Source: Acidimicrobiia bacterium
Lineage (GTDB): Bacteria > Actinomycetota > Acidimicrobiia > Spongiisociales > UBA5794
Direction of reading: 5' to 3'
DNA: 64,000 nucleotides
NCBI GenBank assembly: GCA_026985095.1
Contig: JALSQW010000012.1
Location: 177,810-241,809, forward strand
The position numbers and the translations under genes are program-made. Under the pieces are notes generated by a model. It ran no database searches. It was not told the DNA's origin and was given only the letters and a program-made list of their open reading frames with translations. Shown here one piece after another: positions 32,351 to 40,797 of the stretch. Positions within the stretch are counted from its first letter, which is position 1. Every line of letters starts with the position of its first letter.

Positions 32351-32722
32351 ATGGGACGACCCGCCATCGTCGAGATCGAACCGAGGCCGCTGCCGGACGA
32401 CGAGCTCATCGCCCGGATCTTCCGAGGGCTCGGCGATGCCACGAGGATCCGGATCCTCCGACTGCTCCTCGAGGGTCCCTCGACACAGAAGGACATCGTC
32501 GAGCACGTGGGACTGTCCCAAGGTCGCGTCTCCGAGCACCTGTCGTGCCTCGTGTGGTGCGGCTTCCTCACCAGCGAGCGACGAGGCCGCAGCGTCGAGT
32601 ACCGGATCGCCAACGCCCGCGTGGCGGCGCTCCTCGACCTGGGTGTCGGGTTCCTGGGATCCACCACCGGCGACATCGGCTCCTGCCGGATCGTCTCCAG
32701 CGACTCGACGACGACGGAATGA
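32351..32722 (+). CDS. ArsR-family metal-responsive repressor (MerR-equivalent of the mer operon)
   Basis: A 123-residue winged-helix repressor. The helix-turn-helix is seen in IFRGLGDATRIRILRLLLEGPSTQKDIVEHVGLSQGRVSEHLSCLVWCGFLTSERRGRSVEYRI. Possible metal ligands are Cys in HLSCLVWCGF and the C-terminal GSCRIV, a set reminiscent of mercury- or cadmium-sensing ArsR proteins. It is 50 bases upstream of merA and apparently co-transcribed. Actinobacterial mer operons often use an ArsR-type regulator instead of MerR, which fits. GGAG lies about 8 bases before the ATG. Confidence 0.88.
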   Translation: MGRPAIVEIEPRPLPDDELIARIFRGLGDATRIRILRLLLEGPSTQKDIVEHVGLSQGRVSEHLSCLVWCGFLTSERRGRSVEYRIANARVAALLDLGVGFLGSTTGDIGSCRIVSSDSTTTE

Positions 32723-32772
32723 TCTTCTTTTCCAGATGAGACAACGCATCACGACCACGATCGGAGCGAGCG

Positions 32773-34422
32773 ATGACCACCACGATCACCATCGACGTCA
32801 CGGGCATGACCTGCGACGGCTGTGAACGTCACGTCGGAGAAGCCCTGACCGCCGCCGGCCTCGAGGACCTCCGAGTCGACTGGCGACGCGGTCTCGCCGT
32901 GGGCGTGGACAGGGGAGGGTTCGACGTCGCCAAAGCCGAATCGGCGCTGGAAGGCAGCAACTACGAGATCGTCTCGGTGTCGACGGAGCGGGCCGACACC
33001 GGAACGTCGGAGCCCGCAGATGTCGCCGTCGACTACGACCTGGTCATCCTCGGTTCGGGTTCCGCCGCCTTCGCCGCCGCGATCGAGGCCAAGGAGCTCG
33101 GGGCGACGGTGGCGATCGTCGAACGAGGAACCATCGGAGGCACCTGCGTGAACATCGGATGTGTCCCCTCGAAGGCCCTCCTCGCTCCCGCCGACCTGTA
33201 CCACCGCGCCGGGCACTCCCCGTTCGTCGGGGTGGAGACGTCTGCCGGCCGAGTCAACCTCACCGCGTTGGTCGGCGCCAAGGACCAACTCGTCGCGACC
33301 CTACGGAAGGAGAAGTACGCCGACCTGCTCGACGTCTACGGCATCGACCTCATCCAGGGAACCGCCCGGTTCACCGGACCCACGACCGTCGAGGTCGACG
33401 GACGACCGGTCGTCGCCCGGCGCTACCTCATCGCCACCGGAGCCTCGACATGGGTTCCGCCCATCGACGGACTCGACGACACCCCCTACCTGACCTCGAC
33501 CACCGCTCTCGAACTGACCGAGCTCCCCGACGAGCTGATCGTCGTCGGCGCCAACGCCATCGGGCTGGAGCTGGGACAGCTCTTCGCCCATCTGGGATCG
33601 ACGGTGACGTGGGTCGAAGCCCTCGACCGCATCGCTCCCTTCGAGGAGCCCGAGCTCTCCGGGCTCTTCAAAGGGCATCTCGAAGCCCAAGGCTCCACGG
33701 TCTTCGAAGGGGCCACCGCGAAGCGGGCAGGGAGAGACCGCGACCGGGTGTGGCTGGAGATCGACCACCGAGGCACGACGGTGCGCATCGAAGCCGACCG
33801 ACTGCTGATGGCCACGGGACGGAGGGCGAACACCCCCGAGCTGGGCCTGGAGGCAGCCGGAGTCGAGGTCGATCGCCGCGGCCACGTCGTGGTGGACGAC
33901 ACCCTGGCGACATCCAACCCCGCCGTGTGGGCCGCCGGCGACGTGGCCACGCTCCCCCAGTTCGTCTACGTCGCCGCGGCTTCGGGCAACATCGCCGCCG
34001 AGAATGCACTCCGCGGCACCGGCCGGAGCCTCGACCTGCGCACCATGCCGAGGGTCACCTTCACGACCCCGTCGTTCGCATCGGTCGGGCTCACCGAAGC
34101 CGCCGCCCGCCGGAAGGGTCGCCCGGTGACGGCATCGATCCTCCCGCTCGAGGTCGTTCCCCGCGCCCTGGTCAACCGCGACACCACGGGGGCCGTCAAG
34201 CTGGTCGCGGACGAAACGACCGGCGAGCTGCTCGGTGCACATGTCCTCGCCGACGGCGCGGGCGACGTCATCCAGGCTGCCGTCGTGGCGATGACCTACC
34301 ACGCCACCATCGACGAGATCGCGTCGATGTTCCACCCCTACCTGACCATGGCCGAGGCCCTGAAGCTGGCGGCCCAGGCCTTCGACAAGGACGTGAAGAA
34401 CCTGTCGTGTTGCGCGGCATGA
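32773..34422 (+). CDS. merA: Mercuric reductase MerA with N-terminal metal-binding domain
   Basis: MerA reduces Hg(II) to volatile Hg(0) with NADPH. The 549-residue flavoprotein has an N-terminal HMA domain with GMTCDGC (11-17), an FAD-binding GSGSAAFAAAIEA, the redox disulphide GTCVNIGCVPSK (about 122-133), an NAD site VVGANAIGLELG and the second FAD motif VWAAGDVA. The vicinal cysteine pair is at the extreme C-terminus (LSCCAA, C546-C547). All residues expected for activity are present. No merT, merP or merB is visible nearby. Confidence 0.95.
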   Translation: MTTTITIDVTGMTCDGCERHVGEALTAAGLEDLRVDWRRGLAVGVDRGGFDVAKAESALEGSNYEIVSVSTERADTGTSEPADVAVDYDLVILGSGSAAFAAAIEAKELGATVAIVERGTIGGTCVNIGCVPSKALLAPADLYHRAGHSPFVGVETSAGRVNLTALVGAKDQLVATLRKEKYADLLDVYGIDLIQGTARFTGPTTVEVDGRPVVARRYLIATGASTWVPPIDGLDDTPYLTSTTALELTELPDELIVVGANAIGLELGQLFAHLGSTVTWVEALDRIAPFEEPELSGLFKGHLEAQGSTVFEGATAKRAGRDRDRVWLEIDHRGTTVRIEADRLLMATGRRANTPELGLEAAGVEVDRRGHVVVDDTLATSNPAVWAAGDVATLPQFVYVAAASGNIAAENALRGTGRSLDLRTMPRVTFTTPSFASVGLTEAAARRKGRPVTASILPLEVVPRALVNRDTTGAVKLVADETTGELLGAHVLADGAGDVIQAAVVAMTYHATIDEIASMFHPYLTMAEALKLAAQAFDKDVKNLSCCAA

Positions 34423-34475
34423 GTCCCTGAGCTGCGGTCCTCGGCGCGGAGGCCGCGAGCCGCGATGATGGGCCC

Positions 34476-34913
34476 ATGCAGATGCTCATCGTGGTGCTGA
34501 TCGGGATCTTGGGCGGATTGGCGGGCGCGTTCCAGTCACAGTTCCTCGGGATCATGGAACAGCGTGCGGGAACGTTGGCGTCGACCTTCGTCACCTACGG
34601 GGGTGGCGGCCTGGTGGTCGGCGTCTTGATGCTGGCCGCCGGTGGTGGTCGACTCGCCGACCTGCGCACCGTGCCGTGGTGGGCGTTCACCGCCGGGGCG
34701 ATGGGGCTGGTCGTGGTGGCGTCGTTGGGCATCACCGTCGACCGTCTGGGCCTGGGAGCGGGACTCACCCTCTTCACCGGCTCCACCCTGGTGCTGGCGG
34801 CCCTCATCGACCAGTTCGGGTGGTTCGGCGACGGTCATCCCCTCGATCTCCGCCGTCTCGGCGGTGTAGCCCTGGTGATCTTCGGCACCTGGCTGGTCGT
34901 CGGGGGACGCTGA
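34476..34913 (+). CDS. Small DMT-type membrane protein (DUF606/YdcZ-like)
   Basis: A 145-residue protein with five hydrophobic segments, opening MLIVVLIGILGGLAGAFQSQFLG and ending LGGVALVIFGTWLVVGGR, the pattern of the DUF606/YdcZ branch of the drug/metabolite transporters. Such half-size proteins may dimerise. A GATGAT sequence ends six bases before the ATG, matching the leaderless spacing used elsewhere, and no ribosome site is seen. Substrate unknown; there is no obvious link to mercury. Confidence 0.75.
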   Translation: MQMLIVVLIGILGGLAGAFQSQFLGIMEQRAGTLASTFVTYGGGGLVVGVLMLAAGGGRLADLRTVPWWAFTAGAMGLVVVASLGITVDRLGLGAGLTLFTGSTLVLAALIDQFGWFGDGHPLDLRRLGGVALVIFGTWLVVGGR

Positions 34914-34999
34914 CCGGCGGGCGTCACGTGCCGACGGCCCAGACCCTCGACGAGGACCGGAGGGACCCGCGGTGCGGTGCGGCACGAGCCATGGTCGGC

Positions 35000-35005
35000 T
35001 ACGGT
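35000..35005 (+). promoter_or_regulatory. -10 element of the siderophore-interacting protein gene
   Basis: TACGGT ends six bases before the ATG at 35012; no ribosome site is present. Confidence 0.5.
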
Positions 35006-35011
35006 CACAGG

Positions 35012-35761
35012 ATGTCCATCTCTCGCCGTGAGCCACCCTCGTTCCGTCCCGTGACCGTTCGGGCCACCGATCCACTCTCGCCGAGGATGATGCGGGTCAC
35101 GCTCGGCGGCCCGGCCCTCGACGGGTTCCCGACCCCGGAACCGGCGGCCAGCGTGCGGCTGCTCCTTCCCGGGCCCGATGGCCTGGTCGTTCCGACGTGG
35201 AACGGGAACGAGTTCCTCCTCCCCGACGGCACCCGGCCCGCGATCCGCACCTTCACGCCACGCCGGTTCGACCCCGATGCCCCGTCCCTCGAGTTGGACA
35301 TCGTCCTGCACGGGTCCGGCGCGGCGTCGACCTGGGCGGAGCATGCGACGCCCGGAGACGAGGTCGCCGTGTCGGGGCCCGGACGGGGCTACCGGATCCC
35401 ATCCGATGCCGGTTCGTTCCTCCTGCTCGGTGACGAGACCGCCATCCCCGCCATCTGCCAACTCCTCGATCATCTCCCCGACCTGCCGATCACCGTCCAC
35501 GTCGAGATCGCGGTCCCGGAAGCCAGGCTCGACCTCCACCGCGAGGTCGACGAGCACTGGCACGTCCTCACGGAGGGTGCGCCACCCGGCGACAGCCTCG
35601 TCGCCGCGGCGATGGAGGCACCCGTGGACGGTGACACCCGCATCTGGGCGGCCGGGGAGGCGGCGGCCATGCAGCGCATCCGGAAGCACCTGTTCGCCGA
35701 CCGCGGGCTGCCCCGCTCGGCGGCGACGATCCGCGGCTACTGGAAACGGGCGGTCCACTGA
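35012..35761 (+). CDS. Siderophore-interacting protein (FAD/NADPH ferric-siderophore reductase)
   Basis: A 249-residue cytosolic flavoprotein. The FAD-binding barrel includes RVTLGGPALDGF and RTFTPRRFDPDAPSLELDIVLHGSGAASTWAEHATPGDEVAVSGP. The NAD(P)H domain includes FLLLGDETAIPAICQLL and IWAAGEAAAMQRIRKHL, and the protein ends IRGYWKRAVH as SIP family members do. It would release iron from imported ferric siderophores. The ATG at 35012 is set by the -10 element six bases upstream. No siderophore uptake genes are adjacent. Confidence 0.9.
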   Translation: MSISRREPPSFRPVTVRATDPLSPRMMRVTLGGPALDGFPTPEPAASVRLLLPGPDGLVVPTWNGNEFLLPDGTRPAIRTFTPRRFDPDAPSLELDIVLHGSGAASTWAEHATPGDEVAVSGPGRGYRIPSDAGSFLLLGDETAIPAICQLLDHLPDLPITVHVEIAVPEARLDLHREVDEHWHVLTEGAPPGDSLVAAAMEAPVDGDTRIWAAGEAAAMQRIRKHLFADRGLPRSAATIRGYWKRAVH

Positions 35762-35910
35762 ACACCCTCGACCGGGACGCGCGCGCTCGGTGATGCACCG
35801 TCCGCGGTGGCGTCCCGGTGTGCCGGCCGTGGCCGAGCCGGTGAAGGTCGGGGCGGCGAAGACGCGCACGCCGAAACCGGATGGGGGAACCGTGGCACAG
35901 GGGGCCCGAT

Positions 35911-36723
35911 TCACTCAGGCGATCGATTCCCCCGAGCGGTCGACACCTTGCCGCCCTTGGTCAGCAGCCAGAGGCCGAGCCATCCCTCGGCCACGACGGC
36001 AGGCGCGATGACGAGCGCCGAGATGAACGACTGCAGACCCGGCAGGTCGACGAACGCCGCCCGCGCCACGGTGTCGGCCATGTAGGCGAGTCCGGCGAAC
36101 ACGAGGATCCAGCCGAGGGCCCGCGGCACCCGGCCCGAACGGAGCGCCAGTCGACCGAGGAGCACCACGTGCACGCCGAAGGCGAGGAGCCCCACGCGCC
36201 ACGTCGCGTCGAAGGTGTCGAGGGCGACCAGGACCTGAGCGTCGAGCTGTTCGGGGGTGAACACGGCGAGGAACGCGCCATCGTCGAGAAGCTGCAGGGC
36301 CTGGAAGAAGGACACCGTCGCGACGCCGAGGAACACCGTGTAGACGATCCGGAACCAGGCCGTCAGCAGCGACAGGTCTCGGTGCACTGGCCGGAACAGG
36401 ACGTAGAGCGCCCATGCGACCGGTACGTCGATGAGGAACACGGCGAGGAACGCCACGAGGCCGAGCCGGAAGAGACCTTCGGCGTCGCGGATGTTCGCTG
36501 CGGTCCGCGCCGCGTCTCCGGCGACCACCATGGCCTCCCGGACGGCGAAGTTGGCGAAGATGGCGAAGGCGAACAGGGCGACATAGCCGGTCCCGGCGAC
36601 GAGCGCGGCTCGACGCGGGGAGAGGGCCGCGGCATCCTGGGTTCGGTCGATGGTGGTGGTCGTGGTCGTTCCTTGCCGTCGATGGGTCGGTGTGGTCGGT
36701 CCTGCAGCCGGGTCGGTCCTCAT
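35911..36723 (-). CDS. DUF4386-type membrane protein
   Basis: A 270-residue protein with six or seven hydrophobic segments (GTGYVALFAFAIFANFAV, LVAFLAVFLIDVPVAWALYVLF, WFRIVYTVFLGVATVSFFQALQLL and others) after a Thr-rich N-terminus. The overall pattern is that of DUF4386 integral membrane proteins of unknown function. The ATG overlaps the stop of the quinone-reductase-like gene (ATGA), so it is the second gene of the TetR-controlled operon. Confidence 0.75.
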   Translation of the reverse strand: MRTDPAAGPTTPTHRRQGTTTTTTIDRTQDAAALSPRRAALVAGTGYVALFAFAIFANFAVREAMVVAGDAARTAANIRDAEGLFRLGLVAFLAVFLIDVPVAWALYVLFRPVHRDLSLLTAWFRIVYTVFLGVATVSFFQALQLLDDGAFLAVFTPEQLDAQVLVALDTFDATWRVGLLAFGVHVVLLGRLALRSGRVPRALGWILVFAGLAYMADTVARAAFVDLPGLQSFISALVIAPAVVAEGWLGLWLLTKGGKVSTARGNRSPE

Positions 36724-37775
36724 CGCGGCTCAGCCTCGCCGCGAACGACCACGACGGCCTTTCCTCGGATCCCGCCGGCGGCAATCCGATGCAGGGCCTG
36801 AGGAACGCCGGCGAGATCGAATCGGGCGCCCACGGCGGGAACCACCGTTCCCGCCTCCAGGTACCCGGCCAGCCTGGCGATGTGCACGTGGTGTTCCTCG
36901 GCGATGAACATCGTCATCCGCTGGGGGACGAACAGCGAGGTGAACAGGGCGCGGATCTGACGGCCCATCCCTCCGGTGAGGCGGCCCCCACCCTCGCCGC
37001 CGACGATCACCAGCGTTCCCGCTCCCTCGAGCGCACGCCGCAGGCGACGGACGGGGTTCCGGCCGCCGATGTCGATGATGAGGTCGTAGCGATGGCTGCC
37101 ATCGAGATAGGGGTCCGTCGCGTAGTCCACGACTCGGTCGGCACCGAGGGAGCGCACGAGGTCGGCCTTTTCGGCACTGGCGACGCCCGTGACGATGGCG
37201 CCCAGGGCTTTGGCGATCTGCACGGCGTAGGTCCCGACGCCTCCGGAGGCGCCGATGACGAGCACCCGCATCCCGGGTTGGAGACGGCCGACGTCGGTGA
37301 GGGCCTGGAGGGCGGTGATGCCCGAGACCGTGGCGACCGCGGCCTGCTCGAAGGTCGACGCCTCGGGTTTGGGGGCGAGCTTGTCCTCTGACGCCACGGC
37401 GTACTCGGCGTAGGCGCCGCGGGCGATCCCGAAGACCTCGTCCCCGACCGAGAACCGCTCCACGCCCTCGCCGACGGCCACCACGGTGCCTGCCACGTCC
37501 ATGCCGGGGATCGGCTGGGCAGGTCGGCGGAGGCCGAACCCGAGGAGGCGGATGAGATACGGCTGGCCGGTCATGAGGTGCCAGACGCCGCGGTCGACGC
37601 CGGCGGCGTGCACCTGGACGAGGACCTCTCCGGAGCCGGGATCGGGTCGATCGACGACGGCGAGTCGGAGAACGTCGGCGGTGCCGTACCGATCCTGGGT
37701 GATGGCGCGCATCGTGGGCGAGGCGACGTCATCGTGCGGTGTCGGTCGCTGGCCGGTGATGGGATGACTGGTCAT
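36720..37775 (-). CDS. NADPH:quinone reductase-like medium-chain dehydrogenase (zinc-free type)
   Basis: A 351-residue oxidoreductase. The catalytic domain opens MRAITQDRYGTADVLRLAVVDRPDPGSGEVLVQVHAAGVDRG and contains PGMDVAGTVVAVGEGVERFSVGDEVFG. The NAD(P) fold is VLVIGASGGVGTYAVQIAKALGAIVTGV. The structural-zinc cysteines are absent. The ATG at 37775 has GAGAGGA upstream. Divergent TetR operators lie directly before it. It could reduce a quinone or enone that is also the TetR effector. Confidence 0.87.
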   Translation of the reverse strand: MTSHPITGQRPTPHDDVASPTMRAITQDRYGTADVLRLAVVDRPDPGSGEVLVQVHAAGVDRGVWHLMTGQPYLIRLLGFGLRRPAQPIPGMDVAGTVVAVGEGVERFSVGDEVFGIARGAYAEYAVASEDKLAPKPEASTFEQAAVATVSGITALQALTDVGRLQPGMRVLVIGASGGVGTYAVQIAKALGAIVTGVASAEKADLVRSLGADRVVDYATDPYLDGSHRYDLIIDIGGRNPVRRLRRALEGAGTLVIVGGEGGGRLTGGMGRQIRALFTSLFVPQRMTMFIAEEHHVHIARLAGYLEAGTVVPAVGARFDLAGVPQALHRIAAGGIRGKAVVVVRGEAEPR

Positions 37776-37798
37776 GGGCGTCCTCTCTCGGATGGATT

Positions 37799-37841
37799 CG
37801 TACTTTGTACGTGCGATAGGTACGGTATCGTACAATGTACG
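37799..37841. promoter_or_regulatory. Two palindromic operators for the divergent TetR regulator
   Basis: CGTAC-TTT-GTACG (37799-37811) and CGTAC-AAT-GTACG (37829-37841) are perfect 5-bp-arm palindromes whose centres are exactly 30 bp apart, about three DNA turns. A partial third GTAC/CGTAC pair lies between them. They occupy the short region between the quinone-reductase gene and the TetR gene and could control both. Confidence 0.75.
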
Positions 37842-37863
37842 ACACGTCAACAGGAGCGGAACG

Positions 37864-38508
37864 ATGACCCGGAAGCTCAGTAAGGGGCGGATCGTCGAGG
37901 CGGCCCTCGCCCTCGCCGACGAGACCGGCATGGAGCGCCTCACGATCCGGCGGCTGGCCGACGCCCTGGGCGTCGGCCCGATGAGCGTGTACCACTACTT
38001 CCCCAACAAGGAAGCGATCATCGATGCCATGGTCGACGCCGTGTTCGCTCAGATCGCCCTACCGCCCGAAGACGAGCATTGGAAGCCGGCGTTGCGCATC
38101 CGCTGCCTCTCGGTGCGGGACGTCCTCGGCCGCCATCGGTGGGCGCCGCCGTACATGGAGTCCCGCACCTCACCCGGCCCGGCCACCCTGCGCCACCACG
38201 ACGCGGTCCTCGGATGCCTCCGCCGCGGTGGTCTCCCCAACGAGCTCGTCGCCCACGCGTATGCCATCGTCGACAGCTATCTCTACGGCTTCGCCCTCGA
38301 GGAGGCGGCACTCCCCGCCGGCGGCGGTGAAGGAATCCGAGAGGTGGCCGTCGAGATCGCCGCCGCCTTCGACCCCGAGGCCTACCCGCACCTCCTCGCC
38401 TTCACGATGGAGCACGTGATGCAGCCCGGCTACCGCTTCGCCGACTCCTTCGAGTTCGGCCTCGACCTCATCCTCGACGGCCTCGAACGCGCCGCGGCGG
38501 AGAGCTGA
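37864..38508 (+). CDS. TetR-family repressor (TetR_C class)
   Basis: A 214-residue regulator. The helix-turn-helix is in IVEAALALADETGMERLTIRRLADALGVGPMSVYHYFPNKEAIIDAMVDAVF. The C-terminal part (VDSYLYGFALEEAALP…FTMEHVMQPGYRFADSFEFGLDLILDGLE) resembles the tetracycline-repressor class. GGAG lies 8 bases before the ATG. It is divergent from the quinone-reductase/DUF4386 operon across paired palindromes, so it probably represses that operon and itself. Confidence 0.9.
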   Translation: MTRKLSKGRIVEAALALADETGMERLTIRRLADALGVGPMSVYHYFPNKEAIIDAMVDAVFAQIALPPEDEHWKPALRIRCLSVRDVLGRHRWAPPYMESRTSPGPATLRHHDAVLGCLRRGGLPNELVAHAYAIVDSYLYGFALEEAALPAGGGEGIREVAVEIAAAFDPEAYPHLLAFTMEHVMQPGYRFADSFEFGLDLILDGLERAAAES

Positions 38509-38635
38509 CGGACGGAGCGCCCTCCCGCGCGCCCGCGAGACCGAGGTGCCGGCACGCGTCGATCGATCATCGGTCGCAGGCCATGCCGGGCCCAGATGTC
38601 GCCGCTGAGTCCCTGCCCTTGGCCGACCGGTCTGC

Positions 38636-39607
38636 TCAATCCCCGCCCCCAGGCGTCGGCGGGAGAACGCGACCATCCCGTTCGAGGAGGGCGTTGACGA
38701 GACCGGCGCCCTGCGCAGCGCCGTCCACGGTCACCACGAGGTCCGGGCGCATCCCACGGACGAGGCGGATCCCGGGACCACGACGAACGACGACGGCGCG
38801 AGCGCCCCGCAGCATCGACCCAGGGACGACCCGGTACCCCCACCCGCCCATGGCGAGGGGCTCGACGTCCATCACCTCGGCTCGCATGATCTCGTCGAGG
38901 GGGATCCGGCGCCGAGGCCAGCCCCACCATCCGAGACCGATCTCCACGCCATGCTCGCTCACCCCCACGCGCACGGCGGCGAAGAAGACGACGAGACCCG
39001 CTACGACCAGGACGAGCGCCGCGACGACACCCCCGACGACGACCGCGACGCCGACGAGCAGCACCGCGAGCACGGCGAGGCCTCGCGACTCCGCCATCCC
39101 GAACCAGACGGCGTCCTCACCGGCTCCCAACTCCATCCTCGGCGCCGGCCCCGCAGCCGCGGGGCCGGAGGGGACCGCCCCCGATCCGGTGAGGACCCAC
39201 CCGAGACCTCCGAAAGCGACGGCCACGAGCGCGGCCCCGAGGGCCACGGGCGCACCGACCGCCCGGGCCTCGGGCCACTCGGCGACGTCCAGGTTCGCCC
39301 ACACCGCGACCACCTGGAGGACGGCGAGGAGCGACATGAGGAAGAACGCCACCGCCGACGACGCCGATGACGGAGTCCCTCGCCGTTCGACGAGAAGGAG
39401 CGCCACCCACACCACGAGCACGACCCCGCCCGCGAGCGCCGTCAGGAGGATCGGCGAGGAGGCTCCGTCGGGGGTGCCCGACGCGGACCAGTGGCGGGCC
39501 ATCGGGTCGGGCAACCGGCCGAGGAACCACAGGGGGACACCGACGGTGACCGCCAGCGATCCGGCGGGGATGACGACGAGCCGGAGGACGGAGCGGACAC
39601 GGGTCAT
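38636..39607 (-). CDS. DUF1648-type membrane protein
   Basis: A 323-residue protein. The N-terminal block VIPAGSLAVTVGVPLWFLGRLPDPMARHWSASGTPDG is the DUF1648 signature. Membrane segments follow at about 50-70, 80-100, 110-135 and 165-205, and then a cytoplasmic PH-like domain (VGVSEHGVEIGLGWWGWPRRRIPLDEIMRAEV…VRGMRPDLVVTVDGAAQGAGLVNALLER). The ATG overlaps the stop of the GntR gene by 4 bp. DUF1648 proteins next to YtrA-type regulators are thought to act in cell-envelope stress. Confidence 0.78.
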   Translation of the reverse strand: MTRVRSVLRLVVIPAGSLAVTVGVPLWFLGRLPDPMARHWSASGTPDGASSPILLTALAGGVVLVVWVALLLVERRGTPSSASSAVAFFLMSLLAVLQVVAVWANLDVAEWPEARAVGAPVALGAALVAVAFGGLGWVLTGSGAVPSGPAAAGPAPRMELGAGEDAVWFGMAESRGLAVLAVLLVGVAVVVGGVVAALVLVVAGLVVFFAAVRVGVSEHGVEIGLGWWGWPRRRIPLDEIMRAEVMDVEPLAMGGWGYRVVPGSMLRGARAVVVRRGPGIRLVRGMRPDLVVTVDGAAQGAGLVNALLERDGRVLPPTPGGGD

Positions 39608-39954
39608 GACATCTCCTCGTCGATCAGCGCCGCGAGCTCCTCGATGCCGATCCCCTGCCGCCGGGCCTCGGCGCACAGTTCTCGCGCCAAGGACCGCAAC
39701 CTGGCTTGCGATCGGCCCCCGGCGAGGACGACCGAGCCGCGTCCCCGCCGCATCTCGATGATCCCCTCGTCCCTGAGTTGGGCATAGCCGCGGAGCACGG
39801 TGTGCACGTTCACCCCGAGGGCGCGGGCGAGTTCCCGTGCCGGCGGGAGCCGATCGCCCACCTCGAGGTCACCCTCGGCGATGGACCGCCGCACCGACGC
39901 CGCGATCTGGTCGTAGATCGGGTCGGCGTCGGATCGGTCGAAACGCAACAACAT
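39604..39954 (-). CDS. GntR/YtrA-family regulator
   Basis: A 116-residue regulator with MLLRFDRSDADPIYDQIAASVRRSIAEGDLEVGDRLPPARELARALGVNVHTVLRGYAQLRDEGIIEMRRGRGSVV, the complete winged helix, followed by the short YtrA-type dimerisation tail. The ATG at 39954 begins the conserved FDRSDADPIYDQI block; the nine residues before it come from the operator region. It heads an operon with the DUF1648 protein and presumably represses it. Confidence 0.88.
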   Translation of the reverse strand: MLLRFDRSDADPIYDQIAASVRRSIAEGDLEVGDRLPPARELARALGVNVHTVLRGYAQLRDEGIIEMRRGRGSVVLAGGRSQARLRSLARELCAEARRQGIGIEELAALIDEEMS

Positions 39955-39977
39955 TGTTCCATTGATACTAGAACAAT
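39953..39977. promoter_or_regulatory. YtrA-type operator/promoter
   Basis: Inverted repeat ATTGTTC (39953-39959) and GAACAAT (39971-39977), 7-bp arms with an 11-base spacer. The spacer holds a TAGTAT -10 candidate on the minus strand. One arm overlaps the GntR start codon, so the transcript would be nearly leaderless and the protein could block its own promoter. Confidence 0.65.
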
Positions 39978-40106
39978 ACATGATATCAGGCTCATCGTAC
40001 GGTGCTCGCCCGCGACCGCCGTCGTCACGTCGGCTCGCACCATCGCCGTCGCGGTAGCCTGGAACGACCAGGCGCCAGGTGACCGCACGACGAAGGAGCG
40101 GGTTCC

Positions 40107-40640
40107 GTGGAGATCGGCGATGTCCTCCTCGACGCCTACGGCCGCATCCGGGAGGCGGTCCACCGGGTGTGCGCAGGCCTCTCCCCCGAGGACCTCGCCG
40201 CCCGTCCCGCCCCCCACGTCAACTCGATCGGATGGCTCGTCTGGCATCTGACACGGGTCCAGGACGACCACGTCTCCGAGATCGCCCGACGCCCCCAGGC
40301 CTGGATCGAAGAGGGCTGGATCGACCGGTTCGCGCTCCCCTTCCCACCCGAGGACGTCGGGTTCGGTCACCCGCCCGAGCAGGTCGCCCGCGTTCGACCA
40401 TCGTCATCCGACCTCCTCGTCGGCTACCACGACGCGGTCCACGCTCGAACCGTCACCTACCTCGACGGGATCGACGCCACCGAGCTCGACCGGATCATCG
40501 ACCGACGCTGGGATCCACCGGTCACCGTCGGGGTGCGGCTGGTCAGCGTCCTCGACGACGATCTCGAACACGCCGGACAGGCCGCCTACGTCCGAGGCCT
40601 GCTGCACCCCGGCTGGGATCCGCTCCAGACCCCGGGATGA
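40107..40640 (+). CDS. DinB-superfamily protein (DUF664/mycothiol-transferase-like)
   Basis: A 177-residue four-helix protein. HVNSIGWLVWHLTRVQDDHVSEIA carries the metal-binding His expected in DinB-like folds, with further His residues in VGYHDAVHART and DDLEHAGQAAYVRGLL (pattern H…H…HxxQ). Actinobacterial members are often mycothiol- or bacillithiol-dependent transferases. The start is GTG at 40107 with GAAGGAG about 10 bases upstream. No linked partner is evident. Confidence 0.78.
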   Translation: MEIGDVLLDAYGRIREAVHRVCAGLSPEDLAARPAPHVNSIGWLVWHLTRVQDDHVSEIARRPQAWIEEGWIDRFALPFPPEDVGFGHPPEQVARVRPSSSDLLVGYHDAVHARTVTYLDGIDATELDRIIDRRWDPPVTVGVRLVSVLDDDLEHAGQAAYVRGLLHPGWDPLQTPG

Positions 40641-40797
40641 AGGAGGCGCGCACCCGCCGATCGGGCCGCATCCGGGCAACCCACGACGGCGCCGACTACC
40701 GTCGATGCCGATCACACCACCCGGCACAGACCTGCCCGAACGAGGCGACATCGAAGCCGGGGAGAGACACCGCAGGCCCAGCGACGGAGGTCGACGG

